Source of the DNA: Sphingomonas sp. BT-65
GTDB taxonomy: Bacteria > Pseudomonadota > Alphaproteobacteria > Sphingomonadales > Sphingomonadaceae
NCBI RefSeq assembly: GCF_026107375.2
Contig: NZ_JAPCIA010000001.1
Coordinates: 124,001 to 188,000 of the forward strand
Length of the DNA: 64,000 bases
Direction: 5' to 3'
Part shown: positions 17,363-25,004 of the stretch, piece after piece
How positions within the stretch are numbered: the stretch's first letter is position 1
How the letters are laid out: each line of letters begins with the position of its first letter
Translations under genes and position numbers: made by a program
Notes under the pieces: model-generated
Seen by the model: the letters and a program-made list of their open reading frames with translations, nothing else
What the model was told of the DNA's origin: nothing
Databases searched by the model: none

Positions 17363-18271
17363 TTACCAGAAGATGTCGTATTCCACGTCGACCACCTGGC
17401 CGGTGTAGATGTCCACCAGCAGCGCATCGTTATAATAACGCACCCAGCGATACGGGCCGTAGGCCGGGGGCAGGCGATAGTAGAACGGATCGTCGATCCA
17501 GTAGTTCGACGAGAACAGCATCGAACCCAGGGTCAGGCCGATCGAGAAGCGGCGATAGCCATAGTTCCACCCCGACGGCGCATAGTAGCGCGGCAGCCGG
17601 TAGATGTTCCGGTTGCGCGAGCGATAGCTGCCCCAGTCATAGCGGCGGTCCTGGCGCCAGCCGCGATTCCAGTTGCGGTTGTCGCCCCAGTCGCGGCGAT
17701 CCCAATCACGACGATTATTGTCGCGGCCGTTCCAGTCGCGGCGGTTGTCGTCGCGGCGGTTCCAGTCGCGGCGATCATTGTCGCGCCGGTCCTGACGCCA
17801 GTCGCGGCGGTCGTCGCGGCGATCCGCGCGGAAATCCCCGCGATCGTCGCGGCGATCCCGGCGGAACTGCTCGGGAGTCACCTGACCCCGGCGCAGCTGA
17901 CCGCGATCCTCCCGCCGCTCCTGGCGGAAGTCCTGGCGGTCGTCGCGGCGCTCCTGACGGAACTCGCGGCGCTCCTGGCGCCACTGCGGGGCCGCGCCCT
18001 GCTGGCCGAACTGGCGCTGCGGACGCTGCGCCTGCGGGACCTGCGGCTGGCGTTCGGCACGGAGCTGCTGGCGCTGTTGGCGCTCGGCCGGGGTAAAGGC
18101 GCGCTGCTCCTGCCGCTCGGTGCGCTGCTGCTGACGCTCGGCCCGCTGCTGCTGACGCTGTTCGCGCCCTTCGCCGCCGCGATTTTCCCATCGGCCGCGG
18201 TCCTGCGCAATCGCCGCGGCGGGGGTCAGGATGGTCGCGCCGATCAGCGCGGCCAGAATAAACTTCTTCAT
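17363..18271 (-). CDS. RcnB-like periplasmic protein with long Arg/Gln/Asp-rich repeat region
   Basis: A 302-residue exported protein. It starts at ATG 18271 behind GGAGGAT. The signal peptide MKKFILAALIGATILTPAAA is followed by about 180 residues of low complexity made of RQ-, ER- and RRDxR-type repeats (for example DNRRDWNRRDDNRRDW). The last ~100 residues carry the conserved YRLPRYYAPSGWNY to YDIFW block seen in RcnB/YcfJ-type proteins, which are linked to nickel/cobalt homeostasis in enterobacteria. In sphingomonads such proteins are abundant and mostly unstudied. Its repeats create long shadow frames on the other strand. Confidence 0.75.
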   Translation of the reverse strand: MKKFILAALIGATILTPAAAIAQDRGRWENRGGEGREQRQQQRAERQQQRTERQEQRAFTPAERQQRQQLRAERQPQVPQAQRPQRQFGQQGAAPQWRQERREFRQERRDDRQDFRQERREDRGQLRRGQVTPEQFRRDRRDDRGDFRADRRDDRRDWRQDRRDNDRRDWNRRDDNRRDWNGRDNNRRDWDRRDWGDNRNWNRGWRQDRRYDWGSYRSRNRNIYRLPRYYAPSGWNYGYRRFSIGLTLGSMLFSSNYWIDDPFYYRLPPAYGPYRWVRYYNDALLVDIYTGQVVDVEYDIFW

Positions 18272-18375
18272 ATCGATCCTCCGCTCCGGCGGAGCGCCGG
18301 CGTTCAGAATATCGCTGAGATGCCACGATTCGGCTGACACGCGTCTGAATCGCCCTGACAGCATTGCGAAAGGAA

Positions 18376-18891
18376 TCATGCCCCTTCGTCGGTCGCCAGT
18401 GTCTGCTCGGTCTGTTCCTCGGGTGCGCCGTCATCCTCGCCGCGCGCCAGCCGTGCCGCGCGCCCCACCGCCTCGATCAGCCGCGGATAGATGCCGCAGC
18501 GGCAGAGGTTGGTGATCGCCGCCGCGATCTCCTCGTCCGTGGGGTTGCGGTTCTTGCGCAGCAGCACGGAGGCGGCCATCACCATGCCGGGAACACAGTA
18601 TCCGCACTGGCCGACATTGGCGGCGAGGAAGGCGCGCTGCACGGGATGCGCGCGATTCTCCGCCAGTCCCTCGATCGTCGTCACGAAGCTGCCCTCGATC
18701 GCGCCGATCGTCACCTGGCAGGATCGCACCGCCGTACCGTCGATATCGACCGTGCACGCCCCGCAATCGCCCGAGCCGCAGCCATATTTGGTGCCGGTGA
18801 GGTTGGAGGCGTCGCGCAACGCCCAGAGCAGCGGCGTGCGCGCATCGAGCTTGTATTCGACGGGCTGGTTGTTGACGGTGAAGCGGGTCAT
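18376..18891 (-). CDS. 2Fe-2S subunit of a xanthine-dehydrogenase-family oxidoreductase (IorA/CoxS-like)
   Basis: A 171-residue electron-transfer subunit. The plant-type 2Fe-2S site is GCGSGDCGACTV with the further Cys of VRSCQV. The C-terminal helical 2Fe-2S site has GQCGYC and NLCRCGIY. Family members pair with a large molybdopterin subunit that oxidises aldehydes or N-heterocycles, but no such gene is next to it here. The start is taken at the second ATG, with AGGG eight bases upstream. It may serve a large subunit encoded elsewhere. Confidence 0.9.
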   Translation of the reverse strand: MTRFTVNNQPVEYKLDARTPLLWALRDASNLTGTKYGCGSGDCGACTVDIDGTAVRSCQVTIGAIEGSFVTTIEGLAENRAHPVQRAFLAANVGQCGYCVPGMVMAASVLLRKNRNPTDEEIAAAITNLCRCGIYPRLIEAVGRAARLARGEDDGAPEEQTEQTLATDEGA

Positions 18892-18936
18892 GCGGCGCAT
18901 ACCCTAGACCGGATGCCCCGCCAAACCCAAGCCCGC

Positions 18937-19173
18937 TCAGCGCGGCAGCAACCGGCGAAGCATTCGCCGCCAGGCAGCCCCCGGCCAATCGGATCCCCAA
19001 TCCGCCTTCGCTTCGAGCAGGTCGGCGACCGTCTCGTAATGCTCCGCCATCTCCTCGTGCACGATCCGGGCGCGTTCGCTGCCGGCATGGCCGACGCGGC
19101 GGCGTTCCTCGCGCGCGCGATCGCGGAAGAGGCGAACGTCGCATGGCTGCACCCGGTCCATTTCCTCGCTCAT
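18937..19173 (-). CDS. Small hypothetical protein coupled to the TadG-like gene
   Basis: A 78-residue, Arg- and Glu-rich, mostly helical protein (MSEEMDRVQPCDVRLFRDRA at the N-terminus, WRRMLRRLLPR at the end). Its ATG overlaps the TadG-like stop as ATGA, so it is translationally coupled. No membrane segment or signal is seen, and I do not recognise the family. A soluble accessory of the Tad-like genes is possible. Confidence 0.6.
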   Translation of the reverse strand: MSEEMDRVQPCDVRLFRDRAREERRRVGHAGSERARIVHEEMAEHYETVADLLEAKADWGSDWPGAAWRRMLRRLLPR

Positions 19174-19979
19174 GCGACGAGCATCGGTTTGCCGCAGCGA
19201 TAGCCGTCGACGCGGACATGCGCCGTGCCGATGCTGAGCCCGGCGAACGACAGCAGCTGGAACAGCGCGGTCTCCAGCGCGGGTGCGGCCTGGAGCAGCT
19301 TGGCGGCGATCTGCCCCTCGCCGGGCAGGCCGACGCCGAGCCCGAGGCCGAGCAGGTTCACGTCGATCTGAGTCGATGTCAGCAAGGTGGCGAGCAGGTT
19401 GGAGACCCCGTCGGTGGTGGCGATCGCCTTGGCCTGGTGCGCCGCGATCTCGGCCTTGGTGAAGCTCAGATTCTGCCAGTTCGATGCCTCCAGCGCACCG
19501 AGTGCCTTGGCGTTGACCGAGAGCAACGCCGCCAGCCCCGATCCGATCGAGATCGCGCCCAGGTTGCGCCGGCTCGCCACCGCGGTGACGGTGGCGTCGT
19601 TGAAGCGCAGGCCGAGCGCGCGGATGAAATAGGACGGGTTGGGATAGGTGGCGGAGACGCGCACCGCGTCGCCCGCGCCGCCCGGAGTGAAGCTGCGGTT
19701 CTCGCCGCTGCCCGAAACCGATCCGGTCGCGATCTGCGCGACGACGGGCGATTCCACGCGGTTGGCGGTGAGCACAGCGCGGGCGCGCGTGTCGGCGCTG
19801 GTCAGGTCCTGCGCCGCGGTCAGCGCCGCGGCGTCCACCGCGCCCTGCATCCGCCGCCGCTCGAGCGCGATCGCGCCGACATCGACCGCGGCGGCGGTGG
19901 CGGCGAGCACGAAGGGCAGGGCGGAGGCGACCAGCATCGCGGTGGCGCCGCGGCGGTCCGTCCATAGCGCGCGGCTCAC
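19170..19979 (-). CDS. TadG-like pilus-assembly-related protein
   Basis: A 269-residue protein with one N-terminal hydrophobic helix (RRGATAMLVASALPFVLA) and the short DVGAIALERRRMQGAVDAAAL stretch that marks TadG-type/Flp minor-pilin proteins. TadG proteins normally reach over 400 residues with a VWA domain, so this is a short form. The C-terminus ends GYRCGKPMLVA. It overlaps the upstream TadE gene and the downstream small gene, each by ATGA. No tadABC, rcpA or flp genes are in the window, so it may act apart from a full Tad machine. Confidence 0.8.
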   Translation of the reverse strand: MSRALWTDRRGATAMLVASALPFVLAATAAAVDVGAIALERRRMQGAVDAAALTAAQDLTSADTRARAVLTANRVESPVVAQIATGSVSGSGENRSFTPGGAGDAVRVSATYPNPSYFIRALGLRFNDATVTAVASRRNLGAISIGSGLAALLSVNAKALGALEASNWQNLSFTKAEIAAHQAKAIATTDGVSNLLATLLTSTQIDVNLLGLGLGVGLPGEGQIAAKLLQAAPALETALFQLLSFAGLSIGTAHVRVDGYRCGKPMLVA

Positions 19980-20386
19980 GCTCCGGCTCCCAGGATCACG
20001 CAGTCGCGGGTGATCGTGGCGGGCGGCAGCGGCAGCACGCGCGAGAAGCCGAAGATCGGTAGCCAGGTCGCGTCATAGGCGATGCGCACGCGCAGCCGCC
20101 CGCCGCTCTGCTCGGTCGCGCTGACTTCGCTCAGCCGCTCGGGACGGACGAGGAAATAGGACGGGCCGTGGGTGGTGACGAAGCCGGTGACCATCGTCCG
20201 GCGCTCGGCGAGCGTCTCCCCGGCGATGCTGTGCCGCGCAGCATCGGCGGCGAGCTGCTGCACCGAATGCGCCGCGCCGAAATAAAGGCCGAAGCACAAT
20301 ATTCCCGCCAGCAGCGAGATGTGCACCGGCAACAGGATCGCGAATTCGACGATCGCCGTGCCGCGCTGGTCCGAAACCATACGCAT
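19976..20386 (-). CDS. TadE-like minor pilin
   Basis: A 136-residue protein with the TadE N-terminus DQRGTAIVEFAILLPV, where the Gly-x4-Glu pattern is the prepilin-peptidase type site. One hydrophobic helix and a small extracytoplasmic domain follow. In complete Tad systems TadE and TadF are pseudopilins that help assemble Flp pili. It overlaps the TadG-like gene by ATGA. Confidence 0.85.
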   Translation of the reverse strand: MRMVSDQRGTAIVEFAILLPVHISLLAGILCFGLYFGAAHSVQQLAADAARHSIAGETLAERRTMVTGFVTTHGPSYFLVRPERLSEVSATEQSGGRLRVRIAYDATWLPIFGFSRVLPLPPATITRDCVILGAGA

Positions 20387-20507
20387 TGACCGTTCCCCCC
20401 GGTTACGGGAAGGTTATCCGGCCGGGTTGGTTAACGGCGGTGAAGGAAAACCGGGACTCTGCTCCGCATCGGATGCGGAAAACCCTCCGGAACGGATCGA
20501 ACGGCGG

Positions 20508-20957
20508 TCAGCCGCGCGCCTTGAGCAGCGCGCTGCGCAGCATGGTGCACACCGTCTCGTCGCGCTGGTTGAGCATGATGTGGCGGAAGGTGACGATGCC
20601 CTGGCCGGGGCGCGACCGGGAGGGGCGCAGCTCGACGACCTCGGTCTCGGCGCGCAGCGTGTCGCCGATGAACACCGGCTTGGGCATGCGCACCTCGTCA
20701 TAGCCGAGATTGGCGACCAGCGTGCCGAGCGTGGTGTCGCCGACCGAGATGCCGACGAGCAGCGCGAAGGTGAAGGTGCCGTTGACGAGGATCCGCCCGA
20801 ACTCGCTCGCTCCCGCGGCTTCGGCATCGAGGTGCAGCGGCTGCGGATTGTGGGTGAGCGTCGAGATCAGGAGGTTGTCGGTCTCGGTCACCGTGCGGCG
20901 CAACTCGTGCACGATCCGGTCGCCCACCTGCCACTCGTCGAAATAGCGACCCGCCAT
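20508..20957 (-). CDS. MaoC-family hydratase
   Basis: A 149-residue hot-dog-fold protein, probably an enoyl-CoA hydratase or dehydratase. The active-site region reads DNLLISTLTHNPQPLHLDAE, matching the Asp/His motif of R-specific hydratases. GTFTFALLVG and LGYDEVRMPKPVFIGDTL are typical. Start ATG 20957 follows AGGGAGA. It lies 23 bases after the LysR gene and is probably co-transcribed with it. Together with the divergent liu genes it points to acyl-CoA or branched-chain catabolism. Confidence 0.88.
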   Translation of the reverse strand: MAGRYFDEWQVGDRIVHELRRTVTETDNLLISTLTHNPQPLHLDAEAAGASEFGRILVNGTFTFALLVGISVGDTTLGTLVANLGYDEVRMPKPVFIGDTLRAETEVVELRPSRSRPGQGIVTFRHIMLNQRDETVCTMLRSALLKARG

Positions 20958-20980
20958 GCCTGCTCTCCCTTGTTGTGACC

Positions 20981-21871
20981 TCACATAACGTGCGCGCCAC
21001 GGCTGTCAGCCCCGAACTGCGCGCGCAAGGCCGTCACGATCGGTGCCGCCGCCTCCTGCATCGCGGCAGTGTCGTCGCCCCAGGCGAGCATCAGGGTGCG
21101 CGAGAGGCCGAAGCCGAGCAGCGCCGGGCTCGCCACGCCGTCATGCCGGTGCGAGGCCGGGATCACGGTCACGCCCAGTCCCGCCGCGACCATCGCCAGC
21201 GCGCGGTCGTCATTGGTCGTGCGCAGCGCGAAGAACGGCCGGATGCCGCGCCGGGTGAAGTAGCGGCTGGTCTCCGACAGCGCCTCGCAATTGCGGCGGA
21301 CGATCATCGTCTCGCCCGCCAGCGCCTCGCCGGGGACCGCCGCTTCGCCCGCCAGCGGATGCGAGGCAGGCAGCGCGAGCACATAGGCTTCGCTGCGCAG
21401 CGCCTTGACCTCGGGTCCGGGCTCGCCATGCGTCGCGGTCAGCGCGAGGTCGATACGCCCGCGCGCGAGATGCTGCGAAAGCGCCGCGGCATTGCCTTCG
21501 ACCAGCTCGATTGCCAGCTGCGGCGCGGTCTGTGCAGCGCGCGCTGTGAACGCCGCGAGATCGGCGGTGGCAAGCGTGCTCAACACCCCCAGCCGCAACG
21601 TGCCTGCCGCGGTGAGGCCGCCGATCGACGCCTGCGCCAGGTTGAACTCGCGCTCGATCCGCCGGGCATGCACCGCGAAGCGCGCGCCGGCCTCGGTCAG
21701 CTCGACCCGCTGGCTGTTGCGGCGGAACAATTTGGCACCCGTCTCCCGCTCGAGCTTGGCGATCCCCGCCGAGAGGGTGGGCTGCGAGACATTGACTTGC
21801 GCCGCTGCCGCGGTGAACGTCCCGCTATCGATGACGGCAAGGAAATAGCGCAGCAGATAGCGGTCGATCAT
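20981..21871 (-). CDS. LysR-family transcriptional regulator
   Basis: A 296-residue DNA-binding regulator. The N-terminal winged helix (LRYFLAVIDSGTFTAAAAQV, then QPTLSAGIAKLE) is followed by a substrate-binding-like effector domain. It is divergent from the leucine-degradation operon starting with liuA at 21962. Its start codon sits inside a T-N11-A palindrome (21869-21885), so it probably controls itself and the liu genes. The liu operon of Pseudomonas uses a MerR-type regulator, so a LysR in this place is a different arrangement. The effector is unknown. Confidence 0.92.
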   Translation of the reverse strand: MIDRYLLRYFLAVIDSGTFTAAAAQVNVSQPTLSAGIAKLERETGAKLFRRNSQRVELTEAGARFAVHARRIEREFNLAQASIGGLTAAGTLRLGVLSTLATADLAAFTARAAQTAPQLAIELVEGNAAALSQHLARGRIDLALTATHGEPGPEVKALRSEAYVLALPASHPLAGEAAVPGEALAGETMIVRRNCEALSETSRYFTRRGIRPFFALRTTNDDRALAMVAAGLGVTVIPASHRHDGVASPALLGFGLSRTLMLAWGDDTAAMQEAAAPIVTALRAQFGADSRGAHVM

Positions 21872-21885
21872 AGATACGGTCTATG
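21869..21885. promoter_or_regulatory. LysR-type operator palindrome (T-N11-A)
   Basis: CATAGA and TCTATG form a perfect inverted repeat around TACGG, giving T-N11-A symmetry. It overlaps the LysR start codon and lies 77 bases upstream of liuA. That position fits an autoregulatory and activating LysR site. Confidence 0.6.
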
Positions 21886-21961
21886 CTCTTGCGCGCCGCC
21901 TTTCAATTTTTCTCTGCGGCGATGTCCCGCTAAGCTGCGTGCAAAATCCCAGGAGAGCCTG

Positions 21962-23119
21962 ATGAGCCTGCCCCAGATGGATTTCGCGCTCGGCGAGACC
22001 GCGGAGATGATCCGCGACACCACCCAGCGCTTCGCGAGGGAGCGGATCGAGCCGCTCGCCGCGCGCATCGATGCCGAGGATTGGTTCCCGCGCGACGAGC
22101 TGTGGCCAGCGATGGGCGAGCTCGGCCTGCACGGCATCACCGTCGACGAGGAATATGGCGGCCTCGGCCTCGGCTATCTCGAGCATGTCATCGCGTGTGA
22201 GGAAGTGTCGCGTGCCTCCGCCTCGATCGGTCTCAGCTACGGCGCCCACTCGAACCTCTGCGTCAACCAGATCCGCCGCTGGGCGTCGCCGGAGCAGAAG
22301 GCGAAGTATCTGCCCAAGCTGATCTCGGGCGAGCATGTCGGCAGCCTCGCAATGTCCGAGGCCGGGGCGGGCAGCGACGTCGTCAGCATGAAGCTGCGCG
22401 CCGAGCACAAGGGCGACCGCTACGTCCTCAACGGCACCAAATTCTGGATCACCAACGCCGCCTATGCCGACACGCTGGTGGTCTATGCCAAGACCGGCGA
22501 GGGTAGCCGCGGCATCACCACCTTCCTGATCGAGAAGGACATGCCCGGCTTCAGCATCGGGCAGAAGATCGACAAGATGGGCATGCGCGGATCGCCCACC
22601 GCTGAGCTGGTGTTCGACGATTGCGAGGTGCCCGAAGAGAACGTCATGGGCCCGCTCAACGGCGGCGTCGGCGTGCTGATGTCGGGCCTCGATTACGAGC
22701 GCACCGTGCTCGCCGGCATCCAGCTCGGCATCATGCAGGCCTGCCTCGACGTGGTGCTGCCGTATCTGCGCGAGCGCAAGCAGTTCGGCCAGGCGATCGG
22801 CAGCTTCCAGCTGATGCAGGCCAAGGTCGCCGACATGTATGTCGCGCTCAACTCGGCGCGCGCCTATGTCTATGCGGTGGCGCAGGCGTGCGACGCGGGC
22901 AAGACCACGCGCTTCGACGCCGCGGGCGCGATCCTGCTCGCCAGCGAGAACGCCTTCAAGGTCGCGGGCGAGGCGGTGCAGGCGCTGGGCGGTGCGGGCT
23001 ATACCAAGGACTGGCCGGTCGAGCGCTTCCTGCGCGACGCCAAGCTGCTCGACATCGGTGCCGGGACCAACGAGATCCGCCGCATGCTGATCGGCCGCGA
23101 GCTGGTGGGGGCGGCGTGA
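21962..23119 (+). CDS. liuA: Isovaleryl-CoA dehydrogenase
   Basis: A 385-residue acyl-CoA dehydrogenase that oxidises isovaleryl-CoA to 3-methylcrotonyl-CoA with FAD in leucine breakdown. Motifs include [16 protein letters not shown] FAD contacts ([11 protein letters not shown]), [17 protein letters not shown], and the catalytic Glu in [11 protein letters not shown], the helix-G position used by isovaleryl-CoA dehydrogenases. The C-terminal signature is [20 protein letters not shown] motif precedes the ATG. Its stop overlaps the GTG start of the carboxylase subunit gene, making an operon with liuB, a barstar-like gene and liuD. Confidence 0.93.
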   Translation: MSLPQMDFALGETAEMIRDTTQRFARERIEPLAARIDAEDWFPRDELWPAMGELGLHGITVDEEYGGLGLGYLEHVIACEEVSRASASIGLSYGAHSNLCVNQIRRWASPEQKAKYLPKLISGEHVGSLAMSEAGAGSDVVSMKLRAEHKGDRYVLNGTKFWITNAAYADTLVVYAKTGEGSRGITTFLIEKDMPGFSIGQKIDKMGMRGSPTAELVFDDCEVPEENVMGPLNGGVGVLMSGLDYERTVLAGIQLGIMQACLDVVLPYLRERKQFGQAIGSFQLMQAKVADMYVALNSARAYVYAVAQACDAGKTTRFDAAGAILLASENAFKVAGEAVQALGGAGYTKDWPVERFLRDAKLLDIGAGTNEIRRMLIGRELVGAA

Positions 23120-24717
23120 GCGCTCCGATTCTGAAATCCGCGCTGTCGGCGGAGGACGAGAGTTTCCACGTCAATGCAGCGCACAATCGCGCCCTGGCGG
23201 AGAAGCTGCGCGCCGACGTCGCGCTGTCCGCGCTCGGCGGCAACGCGAAGAGCCGCGAGCGGCATACCTCACGCGGCAAGCTGCTCCCGCGCGAGCGGGT
23301 CGAGCGGCTGCTCGATCCCGGCGCGCCGTTCCTCGAGATCGGCCAGCTCGCCGCGTGCGACATGTACGAGGGGGAGGTGCCCGGCGCCGGCATGATCGCG
23401 GGTATCGGCCGTGTCTCGGGCCGCCAGTGCATGATCGTGTGCAACGACGCGACCGTGAAGGGCGGCACCTACTATCCGATGACCGTCAAGAAGCATCTGC
23501 GCGCGCAGGAGATCGCCGAGGCCAACCGCCTGCCGTGCATCTATCTGGTCGATTCAGGCGGCGCCAACCTGCCGCACCAGGCCGAGGTGTTCCCCGACCG
23601 CGACCATTTCGGCCGCATCTTCTTCAACCAGGCCAACATGTCGGCCAAGGGCATCCCGCAGATCGCCTGCGTGATGGGCAGTTGCACCGCGGGCGGCGCC
23701 TATGTCCCCGCCATGTCCGACGAAAGTGTGATCGTGCGCAATCAGGGCACGATCTTCCTCGCCGGCCCGCCGCTGGTAAAGGCCGCGACGGGCGAGGAGA
23801 TTTCAGCCGAGGACCTGGGCGGTGGCGACCTCCACGGCCGCAAGTCGGGCGTGGTCGATCACGTCGCGGAGAATGACGAGCACGCGCTGACCATCGTCCG
23901 CGACATCGTCAGCCACTTGCCGCGCGATCGCACCCCGGACATCGCGATCCAGGACCCGCGCCCGCCCAAGTTCGACGCCGAGGAACTGTATGGCATCGTC
24001 CCGACCGACGTGCGCGCGCCCTACGACGTGCACGAGGTGATCGCGCGCCTCGTCGACGGCTCGGAGTTCCACGAGTTCAAGGCGCTATACGGCAGCACGC
24101 TCGTCTGCGGCTTCGCGCACATCTGGGGCATCCCCGTCGCGATCCTCGCCAATAACGGCGTGCTGTTCAGCGAGAGCGCGGTCAAGGGCGCGCACTTCAT
24201 CGAGCTCGCCTGCCAGCGCCGCATCCCTTTGCTGTTCCTCCAGAACATCTCGGGCTTCATGGTCGGCGGCAAGTACGAGGCGGAGGGGATCGCCAAGCAC
24301 GGCGCGAAGCTCGTGACGGCAGTCGCCACCGCCAGCGTACCCAAGGTCACCGTGCTGATCGGCGGATCGTTCGGTGCTGGCAATTACGGCATGTGTGGCC
24401 GCGCCTACAGCCCACGCTTCCTGTTCAGCTGGCCCAACAGCCGCATCAGTGTGATGGGCGGCGAGCAGGCGGCGTCGGTCCTCGCCACGGTCCACCGCGA
24501 CGCTGAGACATGGTCGCCGGAGCAAGCCGAGTCCTTCAAGGCCCCGATCCGCCAGAAATACGAGGACGAGGGCAATCCCTGGCACGCGACGGCACGGCTA
24601 TGGGACGACGGCATCATCGATCCGGCGCAGACGCGCGACGTGCTGGGGCTGGCCTTCGCCGCGTGTTTGAACGCGCCGGTGGAGGAGGGGTCGCGCTTCG
24701 GCGTGTTCCGGATGTGA
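23116..24717 (+). CDS. liuB: 3-methylcrotonyl-CoA carboxylase, carboxyltransferase (beta) subunit
   Basis: A 533-residue subunit that transfers carboxyl from biotin to 3-methylcrotonyl-CoA. It starts with GTG at 23116, overlapping the liuA stop. Diagnostic stretches are the acyl-CoA-binding [47 protein letters not shown] and [16 protein letters not shown], the last two typical of methylcrotonyl-CoA carboxylases rather than propionyl-CoA carboxylases. The biotin-carrying alpha subunit is encoded two genes downstream. Neighbouring liuA supports the leucine pathway. Confidence 0.94.
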   Translation: MSAPILKSALSAEDESFHVNAAHNRALAEKLRADVALSALGGNAKSRERHTSRGKLLPRERVERLLDPGAPFLEIGQLAACDMYEGEVPGAGMIAGIGRVSGRQCMIVCNDATVKGGTYYPMTVKKHLRAQEIAEANRLPCIYLVDSGGANLPHQAEVFPDRDHFGRIFFNQANMSAKGIPQIACVMGSCTAGGAYVPAMSDESVIVRNQGTIFLAGPPLVKAATGEEISAEDLGGGDLHGRKSGVVDHVAENDEHALTIVRDIVSHLPRDRTPDIAIQDPRPPKFDAEELYGIVPTDVRAPYDVHEVIARLVDGSEFHEFKALYGSTLVCGFAHIWGIPVAILANNGVLFSESAVKGAHFIELACQRRIPLLFLQNISGFMVGGKYEAEGIAKHGAKLVTAVATASVPKVTVLIGGSFGAGNYGMCGRAYSPRFLFSWPNSRISVMGGEQAASVLATVHRDAETWSPEQAESFKAPIRQKYEDEGNPWHATARLWDDGIIDPAQTRDVLGLAFAACLNAPVEEGSRFGVFRM

Positions 24718-25004
24718 TGGCGATGCGCGTGCATCTTGATGGAGACCTCATCACGACCGAAGCCGAATTTCATTCGGCGTTGCGCGATGCGTCCGGTATC
24801 GACTGGTATGGCGGTAATCTGGATGCGCTGTTTGACCTGCTGGTCGGTGTGGTTGACCCGCCGATCGAACTTCATTGGACAAGCGCTGAGCGGTCGCGGG
24901 CAGCGATCGGCGAGCGTTTCGACCGTATTGTCACCGTGATCCTCGACGCGGTCGCCGAACGTGGAGCCGACAAGCTCCGCTTCACACTGGAAGCCGGGCA
25001 ATGA
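24717..25004 (+). CDS. Barstar-family protein inside the leucine operon
   Basis: A 95-residue protein with the barstar fold signature GIDWYGGNLDALFDLLVG. In barstar the matching helix YGENLDALWD inhibits barnase through Asp35 and Asp39; here Asp36 and Asp40 are in place. It is coupled on both sides: its ATG overlaps the liuB stop (TGATG) and its stop overlaps the liuD ATG (ATGA). No barnase-like RNase is seen in the window. It could restrain a distant RNase or, as seems likelier from its position, have a housekeeping or carboxylase-linked role. Confidence 0.85.
   Translation: MAMRVHLDGDLITTEAEFHSALRDASGIDWYGGNLDALFDLLVGVVDPPIELHWTSAERSRAAIGERFDRIVTVILDAVAERGADKLRFTLEAGQ

Noticed and set aside
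17165..18337. 390-codon plus-strand frame with long Ala/Val/Leu repeats
   Set aside because: It is the antisense of the Arg-rich repeats of the RcnB-like protein and shows the mirrored low complexity.
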